Source: UBA2377 sp964429385 (GTDB lineage Bacteria > Verrucomicrobiota > Verrucomicrobiia > Opitutales > Opitutaceae). From it: a stretch of DNA of 64,000 nt. The position numbers and the translations under genes are program-made. Shown one piece after another: positions 7,877 to 16,865 of this stretch (positions are counted from its first letter, which is position 1; each line of letters begins with the position of its first letter). The stretch covers positions 1 through 64,000 of the forward strand of contig CAYSBR010000002.1 of the NCBI GenBank assembly GCA_964429385.1, in the 5' to 3' direction. Under the pieces are notes generated by a model. That model saw only the letters and a program-made list of their open reading frames with translations. It did no database searches and had not been told where the DNA came from.

Positions 7877-8797
7877 TTATGGCAGCTTCTCCGGCGGAAG
7901 TCCTGCGCGCACCGCGAGGGTGGCCAGCACCTTGGGCACATACATGCGGGTTTCCGCCGGCAGGGCCTCGGAAACGCCGGCAAAATCCTTTGCTCCGGTT
8001 TTTTCAAGAGTGCGGCGCACCCGGCCCGGTCCGGCGTTATAGGCGGCGAAGGCGAGCGGCCAGTCGCCAAAGCGATCATGCAGCTGGCGCAGGTAACGGG
8101 CGGCGGCGCGGGCCGATTTCTCCGGATGCGTGCGTTCATCGGGCAGCCGGATACTCAGGCCCAGTTCCTCCGCAGTGGCGGGCATCAGTTGAAACAGGCC
8201 GCGCGCGCCCACGGGGCTGCGGGCGTTGGGATTGAAGGTGGATTCCACCTCGGCCAGCCAGACGAGCTCCGGCGGCAGGCCGGCTTCCGCAAAGATGGCG
8301 GACAGCTCCGGAACAAGCTGCGCCGCATTGGCGGGCACCGGCCGGGCCCGGATGCGTTCCAGCCACACGTCGTAATGCGGTATGGCCGGAACCGGCGGGC
8401 GGGGCGTGGTGGCCGGCTCCGGCGCTGGAGGGGTTTGCACGGCCTTGGCGGCCTCAATGTAGTCGAGTCGTTCCGCCAGCCAGTCGGCGTAATCCTCGTA
8501 GCCGGGCAGGGTGCGCAAGGCGATCAGCGCGGCGCGGGCGTCCGGTTCGTAAACGGCCAGATCCGCCAGCGAGTCTCCTTCGAGGGCGGTCTGCAGCTGG
8601 GCGGCGAACCGATCCCATTGTTCGCGGGAGGGAAATTCAAACTGCTCCTTGATTTCGGGCGGGGCGAAGAGCTCGAAGAGCAGGGCTCCGGTTTCGTAGA
8701 ACTCCTCCAGTGAAGGCAGCTCAGGCTCCGGGGGTGATTCCGCCCGCAAGGAGGCGCTCATCATCAAGGCGAACAGGATGGGGGCGGGCGTTTTCAT
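7877..8797 (-). CDS. Secreted lytic transglycosylase (SLT domain)
   Basis: A 306-aa protein starting MKTPAPILFALMMSASLRA, a signal peptide cleaved near residue 19; the in-frame region upstream of this ATG is not convincing. After an acidic, Pro-rich linker the C-terminal half is a goose-lysozyme-like SLT domain: PPELVWLAEVESTFNPNA (catalytic Glu in EVES), GARGLFQLMPATAEELGL, and AFAAYNAGPGRVRRTL. These enzymes cleave the MurNAc-GlcNAc bond of peptidoglycan in the periplasm and form 1,6-anhydro ends. It is transcribed away from miaB. The assignment to the SLT/MltD-like class is firm; the precise subfamily is not. Confidence 0.92.
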   Translation of the reverse strand: MKTPAPILFALMMSASLRAESPPEPELPSLEEFYETGALLFELFAPPEIKEQFEFPSREQWDRFAAQLQTALEGDSLADLAVYEPDARAALIALRTLPGYEDYADWLAERLDYIEAAKAVQTPPAPEPATTPRPPVPAIPHYDVWLERIRARPVPANAAQLVPELSAIFAEAGLPPELVWLAEVESTFNPNARSPVGARGLFQLMPATAEELGLSIRLPDERTHPEKSARAAARYLRQLHDRFGDWPLAFAAYNAGPGRVRRTLEKTGAKDFAGVSEALPAETRMYVPKVLATLAVRAGLPPEKLP

Positions 8798-8907
8798 GAC
8801 GGCTTCGACCGGTGCAGCGTGCGGGAGTTGCATGCACCCGGCGAGCCCAGGATGGCAATCCGCGTTGACCGCCGGGGCGGGGTGGATCATCAAGACCCCT
8901 CCCGGAA

Positions 8908-10269
8908 ATGAACCGCGTCCATATCAAGACCTACGGATGCCAGATGAACGAACGCGACAGCGAGGCGGTCGCGGCGATGCTGCGCGCCCGGGGCTACCGC
9001 ATCGTGGGCTCGGAGGATGAGTGCGATATCATGCTGCTCAACACCTGCAGTGTGCGCGACGCCGCCGAGCAGAAGGCCATCGGGAAGGCTAGCAACCTCG
9101 CGGCCCGCAAGAAGAAGCAGCCCGATTTTGTCCTCGGCGTCCTCGGCTGCATGGCGCAAAACCGCGGAGCCGCGCTGCTCGACCAGCTGCCCGATGTGGA
9201 CCTGATCGTGGGGACGCAGAAATTTCACCAGGTGCCGGACTACCTCGACAACCTGCGGGCGGCCCGTGACGCGGGTGTGCCGGTGGGCGAGACGATCGTG
9301 GACATCGCGGAGGAAGCCGGCTCGCAAAACACCATCCGCGAGCACGTGCTGGCGGAAAAGCAGGTCAGCGCCTTCGTCTCCATCCAGCAGGGCTGCAACA
9401 TGGACTGCGCCTTCTGCATCGTGCCGAAGACCCGGGGTGATGAGCGTTCCCGGCCGATGGACGACATTGTGCGCGAGTGCGAACAGCTTGCCGCCCGGGG
9501 GGTGCGCGAGATCACCCTGCTCGGGCAAATCGTGACCAGCTACGGCCGGCGCGACTATGTGCACACGGGCGGCATCTCGCCCTTTGTGCAGTTGATCGAG
9601 CGCGTCCACGCCATCGCGGGCATAGAACGCATCCGTTTCACTTCGCCGCACCCGCGGGGGTTCAAGCAGGATCTGGTCGAGGCCTACGGCCGCCTGCCCA
9701 AGCTCTGCCCTTACGTGCACCTGCCGTTGCAATCCGGCAGCAACCGCATCCTGAAGGCCATGAACCGGCCTTACTCGCGGGAGCGCTACCGGGAGATCGT
9801 GGACGCCCTGCGCGCCGTCACTCCGGACATGTATTTTTCGACCGACGTGATCGTGGGCTTCCCCGGTGAAACCGAGGAGGACTTCCAGCAGACGCGCGAG
9901 CTGTTCGAGGCCTGCAACTACGACATGGCCTACATCTTCAAGTATTCCATCCGCACCGGCACCCCGGCCGAAGCGATGCCGGATCAGATCCCCGAGGAGG
10001 TGAAGGAAGCGCGCAACCAGGCCCTGCTCGATCTGCTGCGCGCCAATTCCGAGCGGCGCAACGCCGCCCTGATCGGCACCGTGGAGGAGGTCCTCGTCGA
10101 AGGGCCGGATAAGACCGGAGCCAGGTTCACCGGGCGCACCCGCGGCAACCGGGTCTGCATCTTTGACGCCGACCCCCGGCTGGTCGGCGAGATCGTGCGC
10201 CTCAAGATTGAGCGCGCCTCGGTGAGTACGCTCTACGGTTCGCTCGCCCTCGCGGGCGTTGAAGTTTAA
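8908..10269 (+). CDS. miaB: tRNA-2-methylthio-N6-dimethylallyladenosine synthase MiaB
   Basis: A 453-aa methylthiotransferase acting on i6A37 of tRNAs that read U-starting codons. The N-terminal domain has the three auxiliary cluster cysteines (C11 in KTYGCQMNERDS, C47 in NTCSVRDAAEQK, C81 in LGCMAQN). The radical-SAM motif CNMDCAFC covers C164, C168 and C171 and is followed by IVPKTRGDERSR. GFPGETEEDF and a C-terminal TRAM domain complete the plan. The usual LLGQNVNxYG motif reads LLGQIVTSYG here. A small membrane-protein gene and gmk follow on the same strand. Confidence 0.97.
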   Translation: MNRVHIKTYGCQMNERDSEAVAAMLRARGYRIVGSEDECDIMLLNTCSVRDAAEQKAIGKASNLAARKKKQPDFVLGVLGCMAQNRGAALLDQLPDVDLIVGTQKFHQVPDYLDNLRAARDAGVPVGETIVDIAEEAGSQNTIREHVLAEKQVSAFVSIQQGCNMDCAFCIVPKTRGDERSRPMDDIVRECEQLAARGVREITLLGQIVTSYGRRDYVHTGGISPFVQLIERVHAIAGIERIRFTSPHPRGFKQDLVEAYGRLPKLCPYVHLPLQSGSNRILKAMNRPYSRERYREIVDALRAVTPDMYFSTDVIVGFPGETEEDFQQTRELFEACNYDMAYIFKYSIRTGTPAEAMPDQIPEEVKEARNQALLDLLRANSERRNAALIGTVEEVLVEGPDKTGARFTGRTRGNRVCIFDADPRLVGEIVRLKIERASVSTLYGSLALAGVEV

Positions 10270-10355
10270 GAGGGGAAGTCGAAGGTCCTTCCACTCCCGA
10301 CTTTCCGCTCGTCGCAGGCATCACTTCAACTTCAACTTCCTTCTTCAACCGTTTC

Positions 10356-10895
10356 ATGAGCCTCACTCTCGCCACGCTTCTTCCCGGTCTGTTTCTGCTG
10401 GCGCTGGGGGCTGCACTGGTTTCGGGCCATGCCGCCGTCGGCGGCACATTGAAGGCACTGCCGCGCTCGCCGGCGGCCACGCTGGTGCTTTTCGGTTCGG
10501 GCAGCCTGTGGTTCCTTTATCATGTGTGGAATCTGTCGCCGGCCGACTTTGGCGAATACCGCGTGGCGCTCACCCTCGGCTTTGCCGCGATTGCCGGGCT
10601 GTCCTTCAAGTATGTGTCCGATTTTCTCGCCGTGCGCGGGCTGGCGGTTCTGATGCTGCTCACCGCCATGCCGCTGCTGGAGGCTGCCTACATGGAGTAT
10701 GCGCATCCCCAGCGGCTGTTCATGGTGACGCTCGTCTATGCCGGCATCGCACTGGCGATCTATCTCGGGGCGGCGCCCTACCGGCTGCGTGATTTCTTCG
10801 AGTGGCTGTTCCAACGCCCGGGGCGCAGTCGCGCGCTTGGTGGCGGCATGATTGGTTACGGCCTGCTCCTCGTCATTCTCGCCTTCACTTACTGA
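10356..10895 (+). CDS. Integral membrane protein of unknown function
   Basis: A 179-aa, very hydrophobic protein with about five membrane-spanning helices: residues 5-25, 43-60, 68-85, 95-113 and 122-140, plus a final hydrophobic stretch at the C-terminus. No enzymatic motif is visible and I do not recognise the family. Its stop codon is 4 bases before the gmk start, so the two are co-transcribed and probably co-translated. An 86-bp gap separates it from miaB. Confidence 0.8.
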   Translation: MSLTLATLLPGLFLLALGAALVSGHAAVGGTLKALPRSPAATLVLFGSGSLWFLYHVWNLSPADFGEYRVALTLGFAAIAGLSFKYVSDFLAVRGLAVLMLLTAMPLLEAAYMEYAHPQRLFMVTLVYAGIALAIYLGAAPYRLRDFFEWLFQRPGRSRALGGGMIGYGLLLVILAFTY

Positions 10896-10899
10896 ATTC

Positions 10900-11502
10900 A
10901 TGACCGGTTCTCCGACGGCTCTCATCATCCTGGCCGGCCCCGCCGGGGTCGGCAAAAGCACGCTCTGCGATCGTCTGGTCCGCGAAGTGCCGGGTTTCGA
11001 GCGGGTGGTCACCGCCACCACCCGTGCGCCCCGCCCCAATGAGAAGCACGGGCACGATTACCACTTTCTCTCGGAGGAGGAATTTGACCGCCGGCTGGCG
11101 GCGGACGAATTTCTCGAATGGGCCTGGGTGCACCGCAAGCATCGCTACGGCACGCTGAAAAGCGCCGTGCTCGACCGGCTGCCCCATACCAGCCTCGTGA
11201 TGAACATTGATGTGCAGGGCGTGCGCAGCGTCCGGGCCGCGGCCGGACACCTGCCGGAGCTGCGCGGGCGGCTGGTGACCATTTTTGTGGCGCCGGACTC
11301 GATGGATGTGCTCCGCGAGCGGCTGCAGGGCCGTGGCCCGGTGAGCCCGGAGGAGTTGGAGCGTCGTCTGCAAAGCGCCGAGCGCGAACTGGCCGAGCGC
11401 GACAGTTACGACTACGTCATCCACAGCGACACCAAAGACCGGGATTTCCAGGCGTTGCTGGATTACTGGGCCAAGGCGCGGCAGCAGCTGGCCGGCGCCT
11501 GA
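10900..11502 (+). CDS. gmk: Guanylate kinase
   Basis: A 200-aa P-loop kinase converting GMP to GDP with ATP. The ATG at 10900 gives MTGSPTALIILAGPAGVGKST, with the P-loop GPAGVGKS at residues 13-20 as expected; an earlier in-frame codon lies inside the membrane-protein gene and was rejected. The GMP-binding region is seen in VTATTRAPRPNEKHGHDYHF and RYGTLKS, and the C-terminal helix ERRLQSAERELAERDSYDYVI is conserved in Gmk. It starts 4 bases after the upstream membrane-protein gene. Confidence 0.95.
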   Translation: MTGSPTALIILAGPAGVGKSTLCDRLVREVPGFERVVTATTRAPRPNEKHGHDYHFLSEEEFDRRLAADEFLEWAWVHRKHRYGTLKSAVLDRLPHTSLVMNIDVQGVRSVRAAAGHLPELRGRLVTIFVAPDSMDVLRERLQGRGPVSPEELERRLQSAERELAERDSYDYVIHSDTKDRDFQALLDYWAKARQQLAGA

Positions 11503-11505
11503 GCG

Positions 11506-12255
11506 TCAGCGCCGGCTCTGCCGGTTGCGGTATTCGCTGCTGCGGCGGAGCGCGTCGCGCACCTGCTGCTCCGTCCAGTTTTCCTCCAGGATCATCCGGC
11601 GGTAGGAGCGCAAGCCCGACTCATCCGGCTCGCGTCCGAGGATGTCTTCATAAGCGCGGCGGATGATCCGCTCGACGCCGGGGCCGCGGTATTCCTCGCT
11701 GCGCCGGAGGTGAGCGCGAATCATCTGATCGGTCCAGCCCTGATCAATGACCAGGCTGCGATAAGTCCGCAGGCCGGCGGTGTCGGGTGCCCGACCGAAG
11801 AGATCCTCATAGGCGCGACGGACGAGGGTATCGGGATTGACCGCCCGTCCGCGGGTTCGGGGCGCCCGCTCGGCCTGCAGTGAGGAGATGCGGTCGTTCC
11901 AGCTGATCCGGGTCTCGGGGGTGGGTCGGTCCGCCAGATTGGGAATACTCTCGGTCACGCGCATGACGTGTCCGCCGAACGAGGCATGCTCATAGACGTA
12001 TAGTTCGACCGGACCTTCGATGCGGATGGAGGAGATCCGGTCGTTGATGCGGGCGCCGCCGTCGAAGCGGCCGGTGGCCAGATTCGGAATCGTGTCGCCC
12101 GGATAAATCACCAATGAGCCGCCGCGAAAGTGGGCGTGTTCGTAGAGGATGATTCGAGGCTCTTCGCGCCGCGAATCGCGATGCACCGAGCCGTGGGGTT
12201 GAGCGTGAAGCGTGACAGCCAGCAGTCCCAGCAGGACAAGGATTCTGGTTTTCAT
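11506..12255 (-). CDS. Secreted beta/gamma-crystallin protein with two DUF4214 repeats
   Basis: A 249-aa protein starting MKTRILVLLGLLAVTLHAQ, a signal peptide. Residues about 35-125 form two beta/gamma-crystallin Greek-key motifs (ILYEHAHFRGGSLVIY and LYVYEHASFGGHVMRV), each ending in the calcium-binding (N/D)-D-x-x-S-S pattern (NDRISS both times). Residues about 138-245 hold two helical repeats of the DUF4214 kind: AYEDLFGRAPDTAGLRTY and AYEDILGREPDESGLRSY, each about 50 aa. DUF4214 units are usually attached to secreted or cell-surface proteins. The gene starts 32 bases after the nadB stop on the same strand, so it may be read through from the NAD operon. Function unknown; calcium-dependent surface binding is inference. 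Confidence 0.85.
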   Translation of the reverse strand: MKTRILVLLGLLAVTLHAQPHGSVHRDSRREEPRIILYEHAHFRGGSLVIYPGDTIPNLATGRFDGGARINDRISSIRIEGPVELYVYEHASFGGHVMRVTESIPNLADRPTPETRISWNDRISSLQAERAPRTRGRAVNPDTLVRRAYEDLFGRAPDTAGLRTYRSLVIDQGWTDQMIRAHLRRSEEYRGPGVERIIRRAYEDILGREPDESGLRSYRRMILEENWTEQQVRDALRRSSEYRNRQSRR

Positions 12256-12287
12256 ATCTGATAAGACGTCCGGGCGGGCGGAAAAAT

Positions 12288-13853
12288 TCACTCCTCCCTG
12301 TCCACAAAATGGCAGCCCTTGCTCACCGGGTTGAGCGTGGCGGCATGGACGACCAGCAATGCGGTCTGCACGGCGTTGCGCAGCTCGATGAGATCGCGGG
12401 TCGGCCGGCAGTCGCGGTAGAAGGCCTGGATGTCTTCGCGCAGTTCGAGGAGGATGCGGCGGGCCCGCGCCAGCCGGCGTGGAGAACGGAGAATGCCCGC
12501 ATAGTTCCACATGGTCTGCCGGATCTGTTGCAGATCCTGGCGGATGAGAAGAGGGTCGGCGGTCTTGGCGGGGCTGCGCCACTCCTGCGGCTTGGGTGGG
12601 GAGACGGGCGGATGGCCGGCGGCGGACAACTCGGCGAGATCGGCGGCGGCGGCGGTCTTGGCGGAGATGAGGCATTCGAGCAGCGAGGTGCTTGCCAGCC
12701 GGTTGGCGCCGTGCAGGCCGGTGCAGGCGGTTTCGCCGATGGCGTTCAGGTGGCGGACGTTGGTGCGCCCGTTGAGATCGGTGTGCACGCCGCCGCAGGA
12801 GAAGTGCGCCGCCGGCACGACGGGAATCAGCTCGCGGGTGATGTCCACCCCGTGCGCGAGGCAGCGTTGGTGGATGGAGGGAAAACGCTCGCGGATGAAA
12901 TCCGGCCGGAGCGCGCCGAGGTCGAGGTAAACGCAGGTTTCTCCGGTGGAGGCGAGGTGTTGTTTGATGGCCCGTGAAACGATGTCGCGCGGGGCCAGCG
13001 AGCCGAGCGGATGCACCGAATCCATGAAGCGCCGGCCCTGCCCGTCCACGAGTACGGCGCCTTCGCCGCGCAGGGCCTCGGTGATAAGGAAGGGTTGGGC
13101 GCCCTTCTTGAAGAAAACCGTGGGGTGAAACTGGACGTATTCGAGGTCGATGAGCCGGGCGCCGACGCGATAGGCCATGGCCACGCCGTGGCCCACGCTG
13201 CCCGGTTGGTTGGTCGTGTGCTGAAAGATCCCGCCGAGGCCACCCGTGGCGAGGACGGTCTTGTGCGCGGTGAGGGCGATCACCTCGCCGCTGGTGGTGT
13301 CGAGCGCATAGCAACCGAAGCAGGTGAGCGGCTCATAGCGCGCGTGTGGATCGGTGGAATTGTGCGACAGGGTGAGCAGATCAATCGCGACGAAACCGCT
13401 GTGGCGTGTAATGCCCGGGGTGGCGTCCACCTTGGCCGCCACGGCGGCAAGAATGGAATGGCCGGTGGCATCCTTGGTGTGGATGATGCGGCGTTCCTGA
13501 TGGCCGCCTTCACGCGTGAGGTGCAGATCGCCCGAGGCCTCGCGGTCGAAGCCGATGGCGAGTTCGTCGATCAGGAGCTCTTTCACCGCGGCCGGGCCTT
13601 CGGACACGAGTTGTGCGATGGCGGCGGGATTGGCCGTGCCGTCGCTGGCTTCCATGATGTCGTGGGCAAGGCTGGCGGGGTCGGAAGAGGTGTCGTAGAT
13701 GATGCCGCCCTGGGCCCAGTCGCTGTTGGCCTGCAAGGGGGCGGCGAGCGACAGCAGGGCCACTTTCCGGCCGGCCCGCGCGGCGTGCAGCGCATAAACC
13801 GAGCCGGCGAGCCCGGCGCCGAGCACGAGGCAATCGGTGGAAAGGGTTTTCAT
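12288..13853 (-). CDS. nadB: L-aspartate oxidase NadB
   Basis: A 521-aa FAD enzyme oxidising L-aspartate to iminoaspartate, the substrate of NadA. It shows the FAD Rossmann motif GAGLAGSVYALHAARAG at residues 12-28, NSDWAQGGI, the succinate-dehydrogenase-like blocks ATGGLGGIFQHTTNQPGSVG and DLEYVQFHPTVFF, GEGAVLVDGQGRRF, and HFSCGGVHTDLNGRT with the active-site region. Its ATG overlaps the nadC stop in an ATGA tetranucleotide. It is the last of nadA-nadC-nadB on the minus strand, giving a complete aspartate-to-nicotinate mononucleotide route. Confidence 0.96.
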   Translation of the reverse strand: MKTLSTDCLVLGAGLAGSVYALHAARAGRKVALLSLAAPLQANSDWAQGGIIYDTSSDPASLAHDIMEASDGTANPAAIAQLVSEGPAAVKELLIDELAIGFDREASGDLHLTREGGHQERRIIHTKDATGHSILAAVAAKVDATPGITRHSGFVAIDLLTLSHNSTDPHARYEPLTCFGCYALDTTSGEVIALTAHKTVLATGGLGGIFQHTTNQPGSVGHGVAMAYRVGARLIDLEYVQFHPTVFFKKGAQPFLITEALRGEGAVLVDGQGRRFMDSVHPLGSLAPRDIVSRAIKQHLASTGETCVYLDLGALRPDFIRERFPSIHQRCLAHGVDITRELIPVVPAAHFSCGGVHTDLNGRTNVRHLNAIGETACTGLHGANRLASTSLLECLISAKTAAAADLAELSAAGHPPVSPPKPQEWRSPAKTADPLLIRQDLQQIRQTMWNYAGILRSPRRLARARRILLELREDIQAFYRDCRPTRDLIELRNAVQTALLVVHAATLNPVSKGCHFVDREE

Positions 13854-14695
13854 CCGCGACGGACCGGTTGCAGATCCAGGCTCAGGTCGGCCGCGGCGAC
13901 CGAGTGGGTCAGCGCGCCGATGCTGATGATGTTCACGCCGGGCAGCGCGTAGTCGCGCAGGGTGGCGAAGGTCACGCCGCCCGAGACCTCGATCAGGGCC
14001 CGGCCCGCGATGGTCTTCACCGCCGTGCCGACCTGGGCGGGGGTCATGTTGTCGAGCAGGATGATGTCGGCCCCGGCGCGCACGGCTGCCTTCACTTCCG
14101 CGAGGGTCTTGGCTTCGACCTCGACCTTGGCCCCGTGGGCGGCGGCGGCGCGGCAGAGTTTCACGGCGCGGGCGAGCGAGCCGGCGGCGGCGATGTGGTT
14201 ATCCTTGATGAGGGCGAGTTCGCCAAGCGAGTTGCGGTGGTTGTTGCAACCGCCGGTGCGCACGGCGTATTTTTCCAGGGCGCGCCAGCCTGGCGTGGTC
14301 TTGCGGGTGTCCGCGATGCGGACGCCGGTGCCTTGCACCGCGCCGGCATACCGGGCGGCCTGCGTGGCGATGCCGCTGAGGCGCTGGAGGAAATTCAGGG
14401 CGGTGCGCTCGGCTGTGAGAAGAGAGACGGTGGCGCCTTCCACGCGGAGTACCTGCGCGCCGGGTTTCACCCGGTCGCCGTCGCGGGCGAGCGGGCGTAC
14501 TTTCAGAGTCGGATCAAACCGGGTGAAGACGCGCTCCGCGATGGCGATGCCGCAGAGCACGAGCTCCTGCTTGGCGTCGATCACTGCGCGGCTGCGGTGT
14601 CCGGCGGGAAAAATGGCGCGGCTGGTGACATCGCCCAGCCCGGCGTCTTCTTCCAGGGCAAGGTCGATCAGGAGGTCGGTGCGGGGGGTGAGCAT
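13850..14695 (-). CDS. nadC: Nicotinate-nucleotide pyrophosphorylase (quinolinate phosphoribosyltransferase) NadC
   Basis: A 281-aa enzyme that turns quinolinate and PRPP into nicotinate mononucleotide, CO2 and PPi. The start MLTPRTDLLIDLALEEDAGLGDVTS is chosen because NadC proteins begin with this helix and the DxTS segment; the in-frame upstream extension lies in the intergenic gap and in nadA. Conserved blocks include ERTALNFLQRLSGIAT, IADTRKTTPGWRALEKYAV, GGCNNHRNSL, KDNHI and VEVEAKTL, which bind quinolinate and PRPP. It overlaps nadB by 4 nt and starts 62 nt after the nadA stop. Confidence 0.96.
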   Translation of the reverse strand: MLTPRTDLLIDLALEEDAGLGDVTSRAIFPAGHRSRAVIDAKQELVLCGIAIAERVFTRFDPTLKVRPLARDGDRVKPGAQVLRVEGATVSLLTAERTALNFLQRLSGIATQAARYAGAVQGTGVRIADTRKTTPGWRALEKYAVRTGGCNNHRNSLGELALIKDNHIAAAGSLARAVKLCRAAAAHGAKVEVEAKTLAEVKAAVRAGADIILLDNMTPAQVGTAVKTIAGRALIEVSGGVTFATLRDYALPGVNIISIGALTHSVAAADLSLDLQPVRRG

Positions 14696-14757
14696 CAGGA
14701 TGAAGCCGGAGAAAATTGCGGGGAGCGGACTGTTCGTAAGACGAACAAGGGGATGGG

Positions 14758-15831
14758 TCAGGAGGCCTTGGGGGTGAGCTCGAACATGCGGTCGATGCAA
14801 CGGGCGGCGCGGCGGCGGAGATCCTCATCGAGGGTGACGATCTGGTCGGGGCGCGGGGCCTTGAGCGCATCGCGCACTTTCTCCAGCGAGTTGAGCTTCA
14901 TGTAGGGGCAGAGCCGACAGCCGCCGATGAAGTTTTTCTCCGGGGACTCGACTTCGAGGCGACCGACAAGGCCGCATTCGGTGAGCATCAAGAAATAGGG
15001 GGCCGGCGTGGACTTCACGTATTTCATCATCTCACCGGTGCTACCGACAAAATCGGAGGCGGCGGCCACGGCCTCGGTGCATTCCGGGTGGGAGACGACC
15101 TTGAGGCCGGGAAACTGGGCGCGGGCCTGCCGGATCTGCTCCACGTCAAACTCCTCGTGGACCATGCAGGTGCCGTCGGAGGAGATGATTTCCTTGTGCA
15201 CGCCGCGCCGTTTGAGCTCGGTGCGGATGTTGTCGGCCATGAGCCGGTCGGGCACGAAGAGGATGCGCTCCTGCGGCAGCGCGGCGACGATGCTGTAAAC
15301 GTTGCCCGAGGTCACGCAGACGTCGCACTCCGCCTTCACCTCGGCGGTGCTGTTGATGTAGCAGACCACGGCCGCATCGGGATAAAGCGACTTCAGCCGG
15401 CGCACGTCGGCCCCGGTGATGGAATCGGCCAGCGAGCAGCCCGAGCCGCGGTCGGGCACGATCACGGTGGCGCCGGGGGAGAGGATCTTGGCCGTCTCGG
15501 CCATGAACACGACACCGGCGAAGAGGATGATCTCGGTCTGCGCTTCCTTGGCCTTGAGGCTGAGGTAGTAGGAGTCGCCCATGAAGTCGCCGACGCCGTA
15601 AACGATCTCGGGCTCGACGTAGGAATGGGTGAGGATGACGGCGTTTTTCTCCCGCTTGAGCCGGTTGATCTCCAGGGTGAGCGGGGCGATCTCCAGACAG
15701 GTTTCGTAATTCCACCGGCGGCCCTTGGGGTCGCATTCGACATGCATGAGCGCGCGCAACAGGCGTTCGGCCTCGGCTTCGATGGCGGCGGGGGTGTGGC
15801 AGTCAACTGACATGAGCGGTCCAATATGCAT
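14758..15831 (-). CDS. nadA: Quinolinate synthase NadA
   Basis: A 357-aa [4Fe-4S] enzyme condensing iminoaspartate with dihydroxyacetone phosphate. It shows AVILTHSYVEPEIVYGVGDFMGDS, FMAETAKILSP, GSGCSLADS (C132), VVSHPECTEAV (C251), the GSTGEMM block and GGCRLCPYMKLNSL (C305/C308); three of these cysteines hold the cluster. MHIGPLM and MSVDCHT are both possible starts, 18 bases apart. It is first in the minus-strand NAD operon and is divergent from the DUF1573 gene, with about 70 bp between them for both promoters. Confidence 0.96.
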   Translation of the reverse strand: MHIGPLMSVDCHTPAAIEAEAERLLRALMHVECDPKGRRWNYETCLEIAPLTLEINRLKREKNAVILTHSYVEPEIVYGVGDFMGDSYYLSLKAKEAQTEIILFAGVVFMAETAKILSPGATVIVPDRGSGCSLADSITGADVRRLKSLYPDAAVVCYINSTAEVKAECDVCVTSGNVYSIVAALPQERILFVPDRLMADNIRTELKRRGVHKEIISSDGTCMVHEEFDVEQIRQARAQFPGLKVVSHPECTEAVAAASDFVGSTGEMMKYVKSTPAPYFLMLTECGLVGRLEVESPEKNFIGGCRLCPYMKLNSLEKVRDALKAPRPDQIVTLDEDLRRRAARCIDRMFELTPKAS

Positions 15832-15901
15832 GCCAGGAAGCGAGCGTCAAAGCCGATGGTGGCGGTGGAAAACGGGCTGGGTCCGGGTTGCGTTGGGGTG
15901 A

Positions 15902-16864
15902 ATGATGGGTTGCCTGTCCGGTATGTATCGCCGCCTTTTGGTTTTCATCCTGCTCCTGACCGCCGTTGGTGCGGACGGCTGGGCCCGGGTTTCGTTTTCC
16001 CCGGAGCTGCTTGATATCGGCCGGGTGGGGCAGCACGCGTCCTTCGAGCGTACCGTGCAGGTGACCAATACGGGGGCCGCTCCGCTGGAGATCCTCAGTG
16101 TGGAGCCCGATTGCTCGTGCACGCTGGTCATCCCGGAAAAACGGGTGCTGGCGGCCGGTGAGAGCACCCCGATGAAAGTTGTGGTGGAATCGCGCTCCTA
16201 TCAGGGCGAGGTGATCCGCCGCATCAAACTGAGCACGAGCGCGGGTGATGAGATCCTCATGGTGAAGATGAACATCGCCCCGCTCGGCGACTGGAACATC
16301 GCCGCCTATCCCATCATGTTTACCCGCAGTCAGCGGAAGGCTGAGGCCAGGCTGGGTGTGCGGCTGAGCCCGGCCGAGCCCGGGCAGCCGGTGACGACCT
16401 TGGTGTCGGCCGAGACCGGTGCGGCCTGGCTGGAGGCGGAGATTGTCCCGGTGGGAAATCCCGGTGGCTACGAGCTGAAGCTGCTTCGCAAAGCCGGTGC
16501 TCCGGCGGGAATGCTCAAGACCGAGGTGCGCATCCACACGGCTTCGCCCGATCACGCCGCTCTCGTGATCCCGGTTTTTGCCCCGGTGGCTTCCGCCACG
16601 CGGGTGAGCCCTAATCCTTTGACGCTGCCCCGGGTGCGGGTGGGGGAAACCGCGGAGGCGGTTTTCCGGGTCATCGCCTGGGAGGGGGAGAATCCGCCCA
16701 CGCTGCGACTGGAAGGTGCGGAGATTGCCGCAACGGAGTCCGGCGACGGTTACCGGGTGACACTGCGGGTCCGGCGTGAAGGCGTGGAGACACGGGTTCT
16801 GCGAATCGACGATGGCGAGGTGCGCGTGCTTGAAACGCCGGTTATCGTGCAGGGTATGCCGTGA
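15902..16864 (+). CDS. Secreted DUF1573 (ASPM/MSP-like beta-sandwich) protein
   Basis: A 320-aa protein with an N-terminal signal segment (MYRRLLVFILLLTAVGADGWA; this second ATG at 15923 is an equally good start). The mature N-terminal part matches DUF1573: FSPELLDIGRVGQHASFERTV, NTGAAPLEIL and the signature VEPDCSCTLV, a closely spaced cysteine pair. DUF1573 domains are immunoglobulin-like beta-sandwiches frequent in secreted proteins of Bacteroidetes and PVC bacteria. A second, similar sandwich follows at about residues 115-215, and a third lies near the C-terminus. It converges on the VKOR gene with one base between stops, which may be meaningful because both are extracytoplasmic and carry cysteine pairs. 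Confidence 0.85.
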   Translation: MMGCLSGMYRRLLVFILLLTAVGADGWARVSFSPELLDIGRVGQHASFERTVQVTNTGAAPLEILSVEPDCSCTLVIPEKRVLAAGESTPMKVVVESRSYQGEVIRRIKLSTSAGDEILMVKMNIAPLGDWNIAAYPIMFTRSQRKAEARLGVRLSPAEPGQPVTTLVSAETGAAWLEAEIVPVGNPGGYELKLLRKAGAPAGMLKTEVRIHTASPDHAALVIPVFAPVASATRVSPNPLTLPRVRVGETAEAVFRVIAWEGENPPTLRLEGAEIAATESGDGYRVTLRVRREGVETRVLRIDDGEVRVLETPVIVQGMP

Positions 16865-16865
16865 A

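Noticed and set aside
6407..8713. A very long open frame on the + strand antisense to the TPR-like and lytic transglycosylase genes
   Set aside because: Its translation is Gly/Arg/Pro-rich low-complexity sequence without domains, and the minus-strand genes with clear motifs explain the DNA. Long antisense frames are expected at this GC content.
10270..10355. ACTTCAACTTCAACTTCC run and GGGAAGTCG / CGACTTTCC pairing after miaB considered as a terminator
   Set aside because: The pairing is imperfect with a long loop and no T-run follows, so read-through into the membrane-protein and gmk genes is as likely.
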